Assembly (NCBI GenBank): GCA_964475125.1
Contig: CAYYWP010000090.1
Coordinates: 1 to 18,138, forward strand
Direction of reading: 5' to 3'
Length of the DNA: 18,138 nucleotides
From: CAYYWP01 sp964475125
Lineage (GTDB): Bacteria > Desulfobacterota > Binatia > HRBIN30 > CADEER01
Shown: in pieces, positions 1-9,536 of the stretch
Layout: the number at the start of each line of letters is the position of its first letter
Position numbering within the stretch: the first letter of the stretch is position 1
Translations under genes and position numbers: made by a program
The notes under the pieces: generated by a model
The model's database searches: none
Told to the model about the DNA's origin: nothing
What the model saw: only the letters and a program-made list of their open reading frames with translations

Positions 1-138
1 GTGTTCTGCCTGCTGGACGGAAAGCTCGGCGTCGTCGCGGACGAGCTCGGCGGGCCGAACGGCCTCGCGTTCTCGCCCGACGAGAAGTTCCTCTACGTCG
101 CGAACTGGGACCCGGCGCGCCGCGTGGTGATGCGCTAC
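1..138 (+). other. SMP-30/gluconolactonase-like segment joined in frame to ftsI
   Basis: The first about 46 codons read like the SMP-30/gluconolactonase/LRE beta-propeller family. The stretch GGPNGLAFSPDEKFLYVAN (residues 17-35) matches the family's typical PNGLAFSPDE.xLYVA blade motif, followed by a WDPARRVVMRY segment. FtsI homology begins immediately after, at about GVGKRTIRD. No lactonase sequence continues on the other side, so this is a fragment cut at the join near base 130-145. Either an assembly chimera or a real deletion/fusion could explain it. A chimera seems more likely given the N gaps elsewhere in the window. Confidence 0.7.
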
Positions 139-1137
139 GGGGTCGGCAAGCGCACGATTCGCGACGCCCATCCGCACGGCGTGCTCAGCTTCGCCGACGT
201 GGTCGCGCAGTCGAGCAACATCGGCTGCGCCAAAGTCGCCGAGCGACTCGGGCGCCAGCGTTTCGCCGACCTGATCGCCGCCTTCGGCTTCGGTCGGGTC
301 ACCGGCATCGACTTGCCCGGCGAGGCGCCCGGCATGGTGCGCCCGGCGGGGCGCTGGGGCCGCATCCACCTGGTGACCACGGCCTTCGGGCAGGGGATCG
401 CCGTGACGCCGCTGCAGCTGGCGCGCGGCTTCGCCGCGATCGCCAACGGCGGGCGCCTCCTGCGCCCCTACGTGGTGAAGCGCATCACCGAGGCGGACGG
501 GCGCCTGCGCTATGCCGCGACGCCGCAGGTCGAGCGGCGGGCGCTGCCGCCGGAGATCGCAGCGGCGGTCACCGAGCTACTGGTCGGCGTCACCGAGCAC
601 GGCACCGGCAAGCAGGCGCGCATCGACGGCTTTACGGTCGCCGGCAAGACCGGCACGGCGCAGAAGGTCGACCCGCACAGCGGCCGCTATCATCCCACCG
701 ATCGCATGTCGTCGTTCGTCGGCTTCGTGCCAGCCGAGGATCCGGCCTTGGTCGTGCTGGTCGTCGTCGACTCGCCGCGCAAGGCCACCTACGGCGGCGT
801 GGTGGCCGCGCCGGTGTTCCGCGCCGTGGCCGAGTACGGGTTGGCCCGGCGGGGCGTGCTGCGGCGCGACCCGGCGCCGGCATCGCCTGCGCCGCTCATC
901 GCGGCGGCGGCGGCGGTTGAACCGCTGAGCGAGGATCCGGCGGTCGACATCGCCGCGCCCGGCGGCGTGCCGAGCTTTCTCGGCCTGCCCATGCGCGAGG
1001 CGCTGGTGCGGGCCCAGCTCGAGGGCTTGAGCGTGCGCGTCGAGGGCTCCGGCTACGTCGCCCAGCAAGTGCCGCCCCCGGGGGCCGTAGCTGCGGATCG
1101 CGCCCTGACCCTGTACTTTGCGTCCAGCGCGTCCTGA
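1..1137 (+). CDS. ftsI: Peptidoglycan D,D-transpeptidase FtsI (PBP3) with C-terminal PASTA domain; 5' truncated and chimeric N-terminus
   Basis: This is the septal transpeptidase that crosslinks stem peptides at the division site, acting on the periplasmic face together with FtsW. From about residue 48 the reading frame is the C-terminal half of a penicillin-binding domain. It has the SSN motif at residues 71-73 and the KTGT motif at 216-219. A PASTA domain lies at about 323-374, as in FtsI proteins of deltaproteobacterial type. The transmembrane anchor, dimerisation domain and catalytic Ser-x-x-Lys motif are missing. Residues 1-46 instead resemble SMP-30/gluconolactonase. The frame is open from base 1, so the GTG there need not be a true start. 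The stop lies 4 nt before the first ATG of murF, which fits an operon. The identity of the C-terminal part is secure. As it stands the protein could not be a functional transpeptidase. Confidence 0.9.
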   Translation: MFCLLDGKLGVVADELGGPNGLAFSPDEKFLYVANWDPARRVVMRYGVGKRTIRDAHPHGVLSFADVVAQSSNIGCAKVAERLGRQRFADLIAAFGFGRVTGIDLPGEAPGMVRPAGRWGRIHLVTTAFGQGIAVTPLQLARGFAAIANGGRLLRPYVVKRITEADGRLRYAATPQVERRALPPEIAAAVTELLVGVTEHGTGKQARIDGFTVAGKTGTAQKVDPHSGRYHPTDRMSSFVGFVPAEDPALVVLVVVDSPRKATYGGVVAAPVFRAVAEYGLARRGVLRRDPAPASPAPLIAAAAAVEPLSEDPAVDIAAPGGVPSFLGLPMREALVRAQLEGLSVRVEGSGYVAQQVPPPGAVAADRALTLYFASSAS

Positions 1138-1141
1138 CGCC

Positions 1142-2587
1142 ATGACGGCGGCGGCGGTGCGCGCGGACGACCAGTCAGCGATGGAGTGGACCGCGGCCGA
1201 GATCAGCGAGGCGACCGGCGCTCGCCCCGCGCCCGCCGTCGAACGCGTGCACGCGATCAGCACGGATTCGCGTCACCTACCGGCGGGGGCGCTGTTCGTC
1301 GCCCTGCGCGGGGCGCATCACGACGGGCACGACTTCACCGCGGCGGCCTGCGCCGGCGGCGCGGTCGCGGCACTGGTCGACCACGTGCCGCCCGGCGTCG
1401 AACCCACCCGGGCCTTCGTCGTCGCCGACACGTTGCGCGCCCTCGGCGACCTGGCGGCCTTCACGCGCCGGCGCTGGGGCGGGCGCGTCGTGGCGATCAC
1501 CGGCAGCAACGGCAAGACGACGACCAAGGAGATGCTGGCGGCCATCGCCGCGGCGGCTTACGGCCCGCCGCGCGTGCTCAAGACGCGCGGCAACGAGAAC
1601 AATCTCATCGGCGTGCCGTTGACCCTCTTCCGCCTGCGCGGCGACGAAGTGGTGGCGGTGATCGAGATGGGCATGAACGCCTTCGGCGAGATCGCCCGCC
1701 TGACCGCCATGGCCGCTCCCGACGTCGGCGTGATCACCAACGTCGGCGCCGCCCACCTCGAAGGCGTCGGCGATCTCGCCGGCGTCGCGCGCGCCAAGGG
1801 CGAGCTGTTCGCGGGCTTGCCGGCCGAGGCGACCATCGCCGCCAACATGGACGACGAATGGGTGGCGCGCCTGGCGGCGGGATTTCGCGGTCGCCGCATC
1901 GAGTTCGGGCGCGGGCGCGCCGTGCGCGCGGCGCGGCTCGAGCGCGGCGGGCTCGACGGCGTGCGCTTTACCCTCGAGGTCGACGGGCGCCGCGCCGCGG
2001 TGCATCTGCGCGGCGCCGGAGCCCACAACGTGCACAACGCGCTCGCCGCCGCGGCCGCCGCCCACGCCCTCGGCATCGAGCTCGAGAGCATCGCCGCCGG
2101 TCTCAACGCTGCCGTCTTGCCGAAGATGCGCATGCAGGTGGTGCGCCTCGCCAATGGCGTGAGCCTGATCAACGACGCGTACAACGCCAACCCGGAGAGC
2201 GCCGAGGCGGCGCTCGATGCGCTGGCGCGCTCGCCCGCGCGCAAGATCGCCGTGCTCGGCGAGATGCGCGAGCTCGGCGCGGCCAGCGCCGCGCTGCACG
2301 CGCGCGTCGGCGCCCGCGCCGCCGCCTGTGGAATCGATTGGCTGATCGCCGTCGGACCGCACGCCGCGGCGATGGCGGAGGCGGCGCGGCGCGCCGGCGT
2401 CGGGCGCGTCGACACCTGCGCGGACGCGGGCACGGCCACCGCGCTGGTGGCAGCGCGGTGGCGATCGGGAGACACGGTGCTGATCAAGGGCTCGCGCGGC
2501 GCCGATGACGAAGAGGGGGTGCGGCGTTACGGCGCGCGCATGGCCGAGGTGGTGGCGCGCCTGACCGAGCACGGGGGGGCGGCCTGA
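1142..2587 (+). CDS. murF: UDP-N-acetylmuramoyl-tripeptide--D-alanyl-D-alanine ligase MurF
   Basis: This cytoplasmic ATP-dependent ligase adds D-Ala-D-Ala to UDP-MurNAc-tripeptide, the last soluble precursor step. The Mur ligase fold is complete: an N-terminal substrate domain (WTAAEIS near the start), the ATP loop TGSNGKTTTKE at about residues 120-130, the EMGMNAFGEI and ITNVGAAHLEGVG motifs of the central domain, and NDAYNANPES in the C-terminal region, which is typical of MurF and not MurE. The start is uncertain. ATG 1142 gives 481 aa and ATG 1181 gives 468 aa, beginning just before WTAAEIS. Neither has a strong Shine-Dalgarno sequence. The gene follows ftsI directly, with no murE between. 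Its TGA shares one base with the mraY ATG (TGATG), which implies translational coupling. Confidence 0.95.
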   Translation: MTAAAVRADDQSAMEWTAAEISEATGARPAPAVERVHAISTDSRHLPAGALFVALRGAHHDGHDFTAAACAGGAVAALVDHVPPGVEPTRAFVVADTLRALGDLAAFTRRRWGGRVVAITGSNGKTTTKEMLAAIAAAAYGPPRVLKTRGNENNLIGVPLTLFRLRGDEVVAVIEMGMNAFGEIARLTAMAAPDVGVITNVGAAHLEGVGDLAGVARAKGELFAGLPAEATIAANMDDEWVARLAAGFRGRRIEFGRGRAVRAARLERGGLDGVRFTLEVDGRRAAVHLRGAGAHNVHNALAAAAAAHALGIELESIAAGLNAAVLPKMRMQVVRLANGVSLINDAYNANPESAEAALDALARSPARKIAVLGEMRELGAASAALHARVGARAAACGIDWLIAVGPHAAAMAEAARRAGVGRVDTCADAGTATALVAARWRSGDTVLIKGSRGADDEEGVRRYGARMAEVVARLTEHGGAA

Positions 2588-3669
2588 TGTTGTACGCCAT
2601 CCTCTACCCGCTGCACAGCGCCTACTCGGGCTTCAACGTCCTGCGCTACATCACCTTTCGCGCCGTGATGGCGGCGTTGGCCGCCTTCGCCGTGTCGTTC
2701 CTGCTCGGTCCCTGGCTGATCCGCAAGCTGACGGCGGCCAAGATCGGCCAGCACATCCGTTCCGACGGGCCCGAGCGGCACCTCGCCAAGGCCGGTACGC
2801 CGACCATGGGCGGCGTGCTGATCCTCACCTCGCTGTTGCTCGCCACGCTGCTGCTCGCCGATCTCACCAACCGCTACATCTGGCTGGTCGTGGGGGTCAC
2901 GCTCGGCTTCGCCGCCATCGGCTTCGTCGACGACTGGCGCAAGCTCACCGGCCGCAACTCGAAGGGGCTGCCGGGCGCCACCCGCCTGCGCTGGGAGTTC
3001 GCCATCGGGTTGGCCGCCGGGGCGATGCTCTACAGCCTGCCCGGTTTCGACACCTCGCTGTACTTCCCGTTCATCAAGCAGGCGCGGGTCGAGCTCGGCA
3101 TCTTCTACATCCCGTTCGCGGCCCTGGTGCTGGTCGGCGCCTCGAACGCGGTCAACCTGACCGATGGCCTCGACGGACTCGCCATCGGGCCGGTGATGAC
3201 CACCGGCTTCACCTATGGCGTGTTCGCCTATGCCGCTGGCAACGCCCGCCTCGCCGAGTACCTGCAGGTGCCCTACATCGCCGGCTCCGGCGAGCTCGCC
3301 GTGTTCTGCGGCGCCCTGGTGTGCGCCGGCCTCGGCTTCCTGTGGTTCAACGCCTACCCGGCGATGATGTTCATGGGCGACGTCGGCGCGCTGCCGCTGG
3401 GTGCGGCGCTCGGCATCCTGGCGCTGCTCACCAAGCAAGAGGTGGTGCTGATCGTCGCCGGCGGCGTGTTCGTGCTCGAAGCGCTGTCGGTCATCCTGCA
3501 GGTCGCCTCCTACAAGTTGCGCCGCAAGCGCATCTTCCGCATGGCGCCGATCCATCACCACTTCGAGCTGCAGGGCTGGCCCGAGCCGCAGATCATCGTG
3601 CGCTTCTGGNNNNNNNNNNCCTCCATCCTCTGTGCGCTGATCTCGCTCAGCACGCTGAAACTGCGATGA
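2587..3669 (+). CDS. mraY: Phospho-N-acetylmuramoyl-pentapeptide transferase MraY (10-N gap near 3' end)
   Basis: This polytopic inner-membrane enzyme transfers phospho-MurNAc-pentapeptide to undecaprenyl phosphate, giving lipid I. The family signatures are present in order: RHLAKAGTPTMGG (65-76), the Mg-binding VDDW with D115/D116, NLTDGLDGLA (190-199), the catalytic-site MFMGD with D265, and the cytoplasmic histidine loop MAPIHHHFELQGWPEP (319-334). Many hydrophobic segments fit the usual ten helices, and about 360 aa is the normal length. Ten Ns interrupt residues 342-345. The reading frame continues to a typical C-terminus ending in LSTLKLR. Other MraY proteins have 17 residues after the FW pair and here there are 19, so the true gap is probably shorter than drawn. 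The last ATGA overlaps murD by 4 nt. Confidence 0.96.
   Translation: MLYAILYPLHSAYSGFNVLRYITFRAVMAALAAFAVSFLLGPWLIRKLTAAKIGQHIRSDGPERHLAKAGTPTMGGVLILTSLLLATLLLADLTNRYIWLVVGVTLGFAAIGFVDDWRKLTGRNSKGLPGATRLRWEFAIGLAAGAMLYSLPGFDTSLYFPFIKQARVELGIFYIPFAALVLVGASNAVNLTDGLDGLAIGPVMTTGFTYGVFAYAAGNARLAEYLQVPYIAGSGELAVFCGALVCAGLGFLWFNAYPAMMFMGDVGALPLGAALGILALLTKQEVVLIVAGGVFVLEALSVILQVASYKLRRKRIFRMAPIHHHFELQGWPEPQIIVRFWXXXXSILCALISLSTLKLR
3610..3619. other. Assembly gap (10 N) inside mraY
   Basis: Exactly ten Ns replace sequence between the mraY codons for FW and SILCALISL. Comparison with the usual spacing from FW to the C-terminus (17 residues) suggests about 4 real bases are missing. That figure would also keep the frame. 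Confidence 0.95.
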
Positions 3670-4989
3670 CCGCTCTCGCCGGCCTGCGCGTCGTCGTCAT
3701 CGGTGCCGCCCGCACGGGCCGCAGCGCGGCGCGGTTGCTCGCCCAGCGCGGCGCGCGCGTGCGCGTGCTCGAGCGCGACACGGCGGCGCGGCGCGACCCC
3801 GACTGGCCGGCTGCCGTCGAGTTGCAGAGCGGCGGCGATCACCTCGACGACCTCAGCGGCGTCGATCTGGTGGTGCCGAGCCCGGGCGTGCCCGGCGAGC
3901 ATCCGGTCCTGGTCGCCGCGCTGGCGCGCGGCCTGCCGGTGTGGAGCGAGATCGAGCTCGCGGCGCGTTGCCTGCGCTGTCCGGTGTTGGCGATCACCGG
4001 CACCAACGGCAAGAGCACGACGACCACTCTGCTCGGCAACATGTTCTCGGCCGACGGGCAACGGGTGTTCGTCGGCGGCAACCTCGGNNNNNNNNNNCAG
4101 CGCGCCGGCGGAGTGGGACGCCGCCGTGGTCGAAGTCTCGAGCTTCCAGCTCGAATGGGTGCCGAGCTTCAAGCCGCGCCTCGCCCTGCTGCTCAACCTC
4201 AGCCCCGACCACCAGGATCGCTACCCGACCCTGGCGGCCTACGGCGCGGCGAAGGCCAACCTGCTGATCCACCAAGACGCCGACGACACCGCCGTGCTGA
4301 ACCGCGACGACCCCTGGGCGTGGGCGCAGCGCGCGCGCACGCGGGCCCGGGTGCTGTCGTTCGGCCGCGACGCCGTCGAGTTCGGTGCCACGCTGGAGGG
4401 CGATGAGGCCGTGGTCAGGATCTCCGGCCAGCCGCTGCGCTTCGCGCTCGGCGACACGCCGCTGCAGGGGGCGCACAACCGCGAGAACCAACTCGCCGCG
4501 ATCACCGCCGCGGCGGCCTGGGGCCTCTCGCCGGCCGCCATCCGCGCCGGCTTGGGCGCGACGACGGGGCTGCCGCACCGGCTCGAGCTCGTGCGCCAGC
4601 GCGACGGCGTGCGCTGGTACGACGATTCGAAGGCGACCAACGTCGGCGCCGTCGAGAAGTCGCTCGACAGCTTTTCCGGCGGCGTCGTCCTGCTGCTCGG
4701 CGGCTACGACAAGGGCGGCGATTTCGCCGCGCTGCGCCCGCGGCTGGCGGGGCGCGTCGCGCGGGTGATCTGTTTCGGCCGCGCCGGGCCTGCCATCGCC
4801 GCGCAACTCGGCGCCGCAGCCGGTGCGGTGGTGGTGTCCGACCTCGCCAGCGCCGTGCAGCGCGCCGCCGCGCCGCCCGCCGGCGCGGGCGGGGTGGTGT
4901 TGCTGGCGCCCGGCTGCGCCAGTTTCGATGAGTTCCGCGACTACGCCGAGCGCGGGCGGCGGTTTCGCGCCTTGGTGGAGGCGTTGTGA
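3666..4989 (+). CDS. murD: UDP-N-acetylmuramoylalanine--D-glutamate ligase MurD (interrupted by a 10-N gap)
   Basis: This cytoplasmic ligase adds D-Glu to UDP-MurNAc-L-Ala. The N-terminal Rossmann-like domain (VVVIGAARTGRSAARLL) is followed by VVPSPGVPGEHP at 69-80, the ATP loop TGTNGKSTTT at 111-120 and GGNLG just before the gap. After the gap come VVEVSSFQLEW, NLSPDHQDRYPT, AHNRENQLAA, the substrate-binding LPHRLE and DDSKATN motifs, GGYDKGGDF and PGCASFDEF, all MurD hallmarks. The two halves lie in different frames only because the ten Ns are a placeholder. An intact gene needs a gap length divisible by three, and family spacing suggests about 20-30 missing bases. The visible parts total 437 residues, close to the family's usual length. 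The ATG overlaps the mraY stop by 4 nt. The TGA overlaps a GTG that could start ftsW. Confidence 0.94.
4088..4097. other. Assembly gap (10 N) inside murD
   Basis: Exactly ten Ns follow the GGNLG codons. Coding resumes in a different frame at base 4099 (SAPAEWD). The placeholder length breaks the murD frame. The real length must be a multiple of three if the gene is intact. Confidence 0.95.
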
Positions 4990-5016
4990 AGCGCTTGCGA
5001 CCACTCAGCCGGCTGC

Positions 5017-5021
5017 AGGAG
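5017..5021 (+). promoter_or_regulatory. Shine-Dalgarno site favouring the ATG start of ftsW
   Basis: AGGAG stands 6 nt before the ATG at 5028. The alternative GTG at 4986, which overlaps the murD stop as GTGA, has no comparable site. The motif therefore favours the shorter ftsW product, though coupling from murD could still allow the longer one. Confidence 0.6.
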
Positions 5022-5027
5022 CGGGTG

Positions 5028-6125
5028 ATGATGCCGCGCCTGACGCATCCCGACGTCTGGCTGCTCGCCGCGGTCGGCGGCTTGCTCGGTCTCGGCATCG
5101 TCATGGTGTTCAACGTCAGCTACTTTCAGGCCGAGGTGCGCTACGGCGATCCCTACGTGTTCTTCCGCAAGCACCTGCTGTGGGTGGGGCTAAGCGTGGC
5201 GGCGATGTTCCTCGTCTCGCGCCTGCGGCTCGACCTGCTGGAACGCTGGGCCGGGCTGGTGCTGCCGCTCTGCGTGCTCACGCTGCTGCTGGTGCTGACG
5301 CCGGGGATCGGCGTGGAGCGCGGCGGGGCGCGGCGCTGGATCGCCTTCGGTCCGTTCAGCATGCAGCCGTCGGAGTTCGTCAAGCTCGGCGTGGTGCTCT
5401 TCCTGGCGCGCTGGATCAGCCGCCGGCGCGAGCGCATGACGCAATTCGTCGACGGCGTGTTGCCGGCGCTGCTGTGCGTCGGCCTGTGTTGCGCCTTGAT
5501 CCTCGGCCAGCCCGACTTCGGCACCACGGTGATCGTCGGCGGTCTGGCGCTGCTGATGCTGTTCGCCGGCGGGGCGCGCCTGACGCACGTCGGCGCCTTG
5601 CTGCTGCTCGGCGGGGTCGGCGTCGCCGCGGCCGTGCAGGTGGCGCCCTACCGCATGCGCCGCCTGCTCGCCTTCCTCGATCCGTTCGAGCACAGCCAGG
5701 ACAGCGGCTTCCAGCTCGTGCAATCGCTCATCGCCTTCGGTTCCGGCGGTGCCACCGGCGTGGGCCTCGGCCAGAGCAAGCAGAAGATGTTCTTTCTGCC
5801 CGAGGCGCACACCGACTTCATCTTCGCCCTGGTCGGCGAGGAGCTCGGCCTGGTCGGGGCGTTGGTGGTGCTGGCGCTGTTCGCCGTCGTCGCCGTGCGC
5901 GGCTTTCGCATCGCGGCGCGGCATCCGGACCCCTTCGCCAGTCTGCTCGCATTTGGCATCACGGCAGTGCTAATTCTCAGCGCGGTGGTGAATATCGGGG
6001 TGGTGTTGGGGATGTTACCGACCAAGGGACTGCCGCTGCCATTGATCAGCTACGGCGGTTCGGCGCTGCTGGCGACGATGATCCAAGTCGGCGTGCTGGC
6101 GGCGCTGTCGCGCATGACGGGGTGA
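5028..6125 (+). CDS. ftsW: SEDS peptidoglycan glycosyltransferase FtsW
   Basis: This polytopic SEDS-family membrane protein polymerises lipid II into septal glycan strands in partnership with FtsI. Hydrophobic segments are spread along the whole protein, as expected for ten helices. Visible signatures are GGARRWIAFGPFSMQPSEF, PDFGTTVI, the extracytoplasmic FFLPEAHTDFIFALVGEELG loop carrying the conserved Asp, and PTKGLPLPLISYGGSALL near the C-terminus. The ATG at 5028 is preferred because of AGGAG 6 nt upstream and gives 365 aa. GTG 4986 would add 14 residues. Only 2 nt separate its stop from the first murG ATG. Codon use near 5949-6050 is less GC-biased than in neighbouring sequence. Confidence 0.95.
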   Translation: MMPRLTHPDVWLLAAVGGLLGLGIVMVFNVSYFQAEVRYGDPYVFFRKHLLWVGLSVAAMFLVSRLRLDLLERWAGLVLPLCVLTLLLVLTPGIGVERGGARRWIAFGPFSMQPSEFVKLGVVLFLARWISRRRERMTQFVDGVLPALLCVGLCCALILGQPDFGTTVIVGGLALLMLFAGGARLTHVGALLLLGGVGVAAAVQVAPYRMRRLLAFLDPFEHSQDSGFQLVQSLIAFGSGGATGVGLGQSKQKMFFLPEAHTDFIFALVGEELGLVGALVVLALFAVVAVRGFRIAARHPDPFASLLAFGITAVLILSAVVNIGVVLGMLPTKGLPLPLISYGGSALLATMIQVGVLAALSRMTG

Positions 6126-6127
6126 GG

Positions 6128-7200
6128 ATGCGCATGGTGGTGGCGGGCGGTGGGACGGGCGGGCATCTCTTTCCGGGGCTCGCGGTCGCCGAGGCCGTGG
6201 CCGGTAGCGATGCGTGCTCGGTGTTGTTCGTCGGCAGCGCCTACGGCATCGAAGCCCGCGTCATCCCGCGCACCCGCTTCCCCGCGCAGCTGCTGCCGAT
6301 CCGCGGTCTGCGCGGGCGCGGCTGGCGCGGCGCCGCGGAGCTGGCACTGCAACTGCCGGCGGCGGTGCTGCGCGCCTGGCGCATCCTCGGCCGCTTCCGC
6401 GCCGACGTCGTCCTCGGCGTCGGCGGCTATGCGTCGTTCCCGGTGGTGGTGGCGGCCTGGCTGCGGCGCGTCCCGGCGGTGTTGCTCGAGCAGAACGCCC
6501 ATCCGGGGCTGGCCAACCGCGTGCTCGGGCGCCTGGCGCGCCGTGTCTGCACGACCTTCGCCGAAGCGAACCGCTACTTTCCCGCCGCCCGCGTCGTCGT
6601 CACCGGCAACCCGGTGCGCCGCTTCGCGCCGCCAGCGGCGGTGCCGCGCCGCGGCTTCACCCTGTTGGTCTTCGGCGGCAGCCAGGGCGCCCAGCGCTTG
6701 AACACGGCGCTGCTCGAGGCGGCGGCGGCGCTGCGCGCGGCGATCGCCGACCTGCACATCATCCACCAGACCGGGGCCGCCGAGTGCGCCGGCATCGCCG
6801 CCGCCTACGCGCAGCGCGGCATCGATGCCGAGGTGGTGGGGTTCATCGACGACATGGGCGACGCCTACCACCGCGCCGATCTGGTGGTCTGCCGGGCGGG
6901 CGCGACCACGGTGGCCGAGCTCACCGCGCTGGGCAAACCGGCCATCCTGGTGCCGTACCCCTTCGCGGCCGACGATCATCAACGCGCCAATGCCAGCGTC
7001 CTCGCCACGCGCGGGGCCGGCCTCTTGGTGCTCGATGCGGACTGTACGGGCGCCCGTCTGGCGAGCGAGATCATCGCCCTGGCCGACGACCGCGCCCGCC
7101 TGCAGCGCATGGGCGAGGCGGCGCGCGCGCTCGGCGTGCCCGATGCGGCGGCGCGTGTGGTGGCGACGTGCGAGGCAGTGGTGGCGGAAGGAGGAGGGGG

Positions 7201-7204
<4 letters not shown>
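6128..7204 (+). CDS. murG: UDP-GlcNAc:lipid I N-acetylglucosaminyltransferase MurG
   Basis: This GT-B glycosyltransferase on the inner face of the membrane adds GlcNAc to lipid I, giving lipid II. The product is 358 aa, the usual length. Glycine-rich loop 1 is GGGTGGH (7-13), GVGGYASFP forms the second loop, EQNAHPG lies at 121-127 (the usual form is EQNAVPG), GGSQGA at 183-188, and the UDP-GlcNAc-binding RAGATTVAEL starts at 256. PYPFAADDHQ..NA is also present. The start could be ATG 6128 or ATG 6134. A GAGG sits 6 nt before 6134, which makes the later start plausible and changes only two residues. The stop overlaps the murC ATG as ATGA. Confidence 0.95.
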
Positions 7205-8610
<1,406 letters not shown>

Positions 8611-8618
8611 GTGACGCA

Positions 8619-9536
8619 ATGCGGGCCTGGCTCGGCGATCGCTTCGGCCGGCGGGTGCGCTTCGCCGAGCCACTCAGCCGCCATACCTCCTTCCGCGTCG
8701 GCGGCCCGGCCGACGCCTGGGTCGAGGTCGTCGCGGCCGAGGAGATCGCCGCGCTGCAGCGCGCCGCGCGCGCGCACGCCCTGCCGCTGGTCGTCCTCGG
8801 CACCGGCACCAACGTCCTGATCGCCGACCGCGGCGTGCACGGCATCGTCATCAAGCTCGGCGCCCCACTCGGCGCCTTCGCCTGGTCGCGCGACGGGGCG
8901 CACTGGCGCGTGCGCGCCGGCGCCGCGGCGCCGTTCAAGAAGTTGGTGCGCGCCGCCGCCGCGCGCGAGCTCACCGGGCTCGAGTTCGCCGAAGGCATTC
9001 CCGGCTCGATCGGCGGCGGCTTGCTGATGAATGCCGGCGCCTTCGGCGGCGAGATCAGCCACTGCGTCACCGGCATCGCCGTGGTCGAACCGGAGGTGGG
9101 TGAACGCGAGCTGCCGCGCAGCGCGCTGCGTTTCGGCTACCGGCGCTTCGATTTGCCGCCGCAGGCGATCGTCACGCGCGTCGACTTCGCCTTGGCCGCC
9201 GGCGATCCAGCCGCCATCCGCGCCGCCATGGCCGACGCTAAACGCAAGCGCGACCAGCACCAGCCGCGCGGCTTTCCCAACGCCGGCTCGGTGTTCAAGA
9301 ACCCGCCCGGCGAGTTCGCCGGCCGGCTGATCGAGGCCGCCGGGCTCAAGGGGCGGCGCGTCGGTGATGCGATGGTCTCACCCCGGCACGCCAACTTCAT
9401 CGTCAACCTGGGCCGGGCGACGGCCGGCGACGTGAAGCGCCTGATGGACGAGGTGACCGAAGCCGTGTGGCGGGCGCGCGCCATTCGCCTGGTGCCCGAG
9501 ATCAAGCTGATCGGTGAGTGGGAGGCGGGCGCATGA
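8619..9536 (+). CDS. murB: UDP-N-acetylenolpyruvoylglucosamine reductase MurB
   Basis: This FAD enzyme reduces UDP-GlcNAc-enolpyruvate to UDP-MurNAc with NADPH. The 305-residue product fits the shorter type II MurB class. TSFRVGGPADAW (23-34) and LGTGTNVLIADRG (60-72, usually GGGSN) form the FAD site, followed by EGIPGSIGGGLLMNAGAFGGEI. GYR places the conserved Arg at 174, the proton-donor Ser is in NAGSVFKNP at 224, and Glu 295 lies in PEIKLIG. ATG 8619 is preceded by a weak AGGTG. An in-frame ATG at 8595, inside murC, is an alternative start. The stop overlaps ftsQ as ATGA. No ddl follows. Confidence 0.95.
   Translation: MRAWLGDRFGRRVRFAEPLSRHTSFRVGGPADAWVEVVAAEEIAALQRAARAHALPLVVLGTGTNVLIADRGVHGIVIKLGAPLGAFAWSRDGAHWRVRAGAAAPFKKLVRAAAARELTGLEFAEGIPGSIGGGLLMNAGAFGGEISHCVTGIAVVEPEVGERELPRSALRFGYRRFDLPPQAIVTRVDFALAAGDPAAIRAAMADAKRKRDQHQPRGFPNAGSVFKNPPGEFAGRLIEAAGLKGRRVGDAMVSPRHANFIVNLGRATAGDVKRLMDEVTEAVWRARAIRLVPEIKLIGEWEAGA

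Noticed and set aside
3666..4989. murD as a frameshifted pseudogene
   Set aside because: The frame change falls exactly at the ten placeholder Ns, and both sides carry intact MurD motifs, so gap length explains it.
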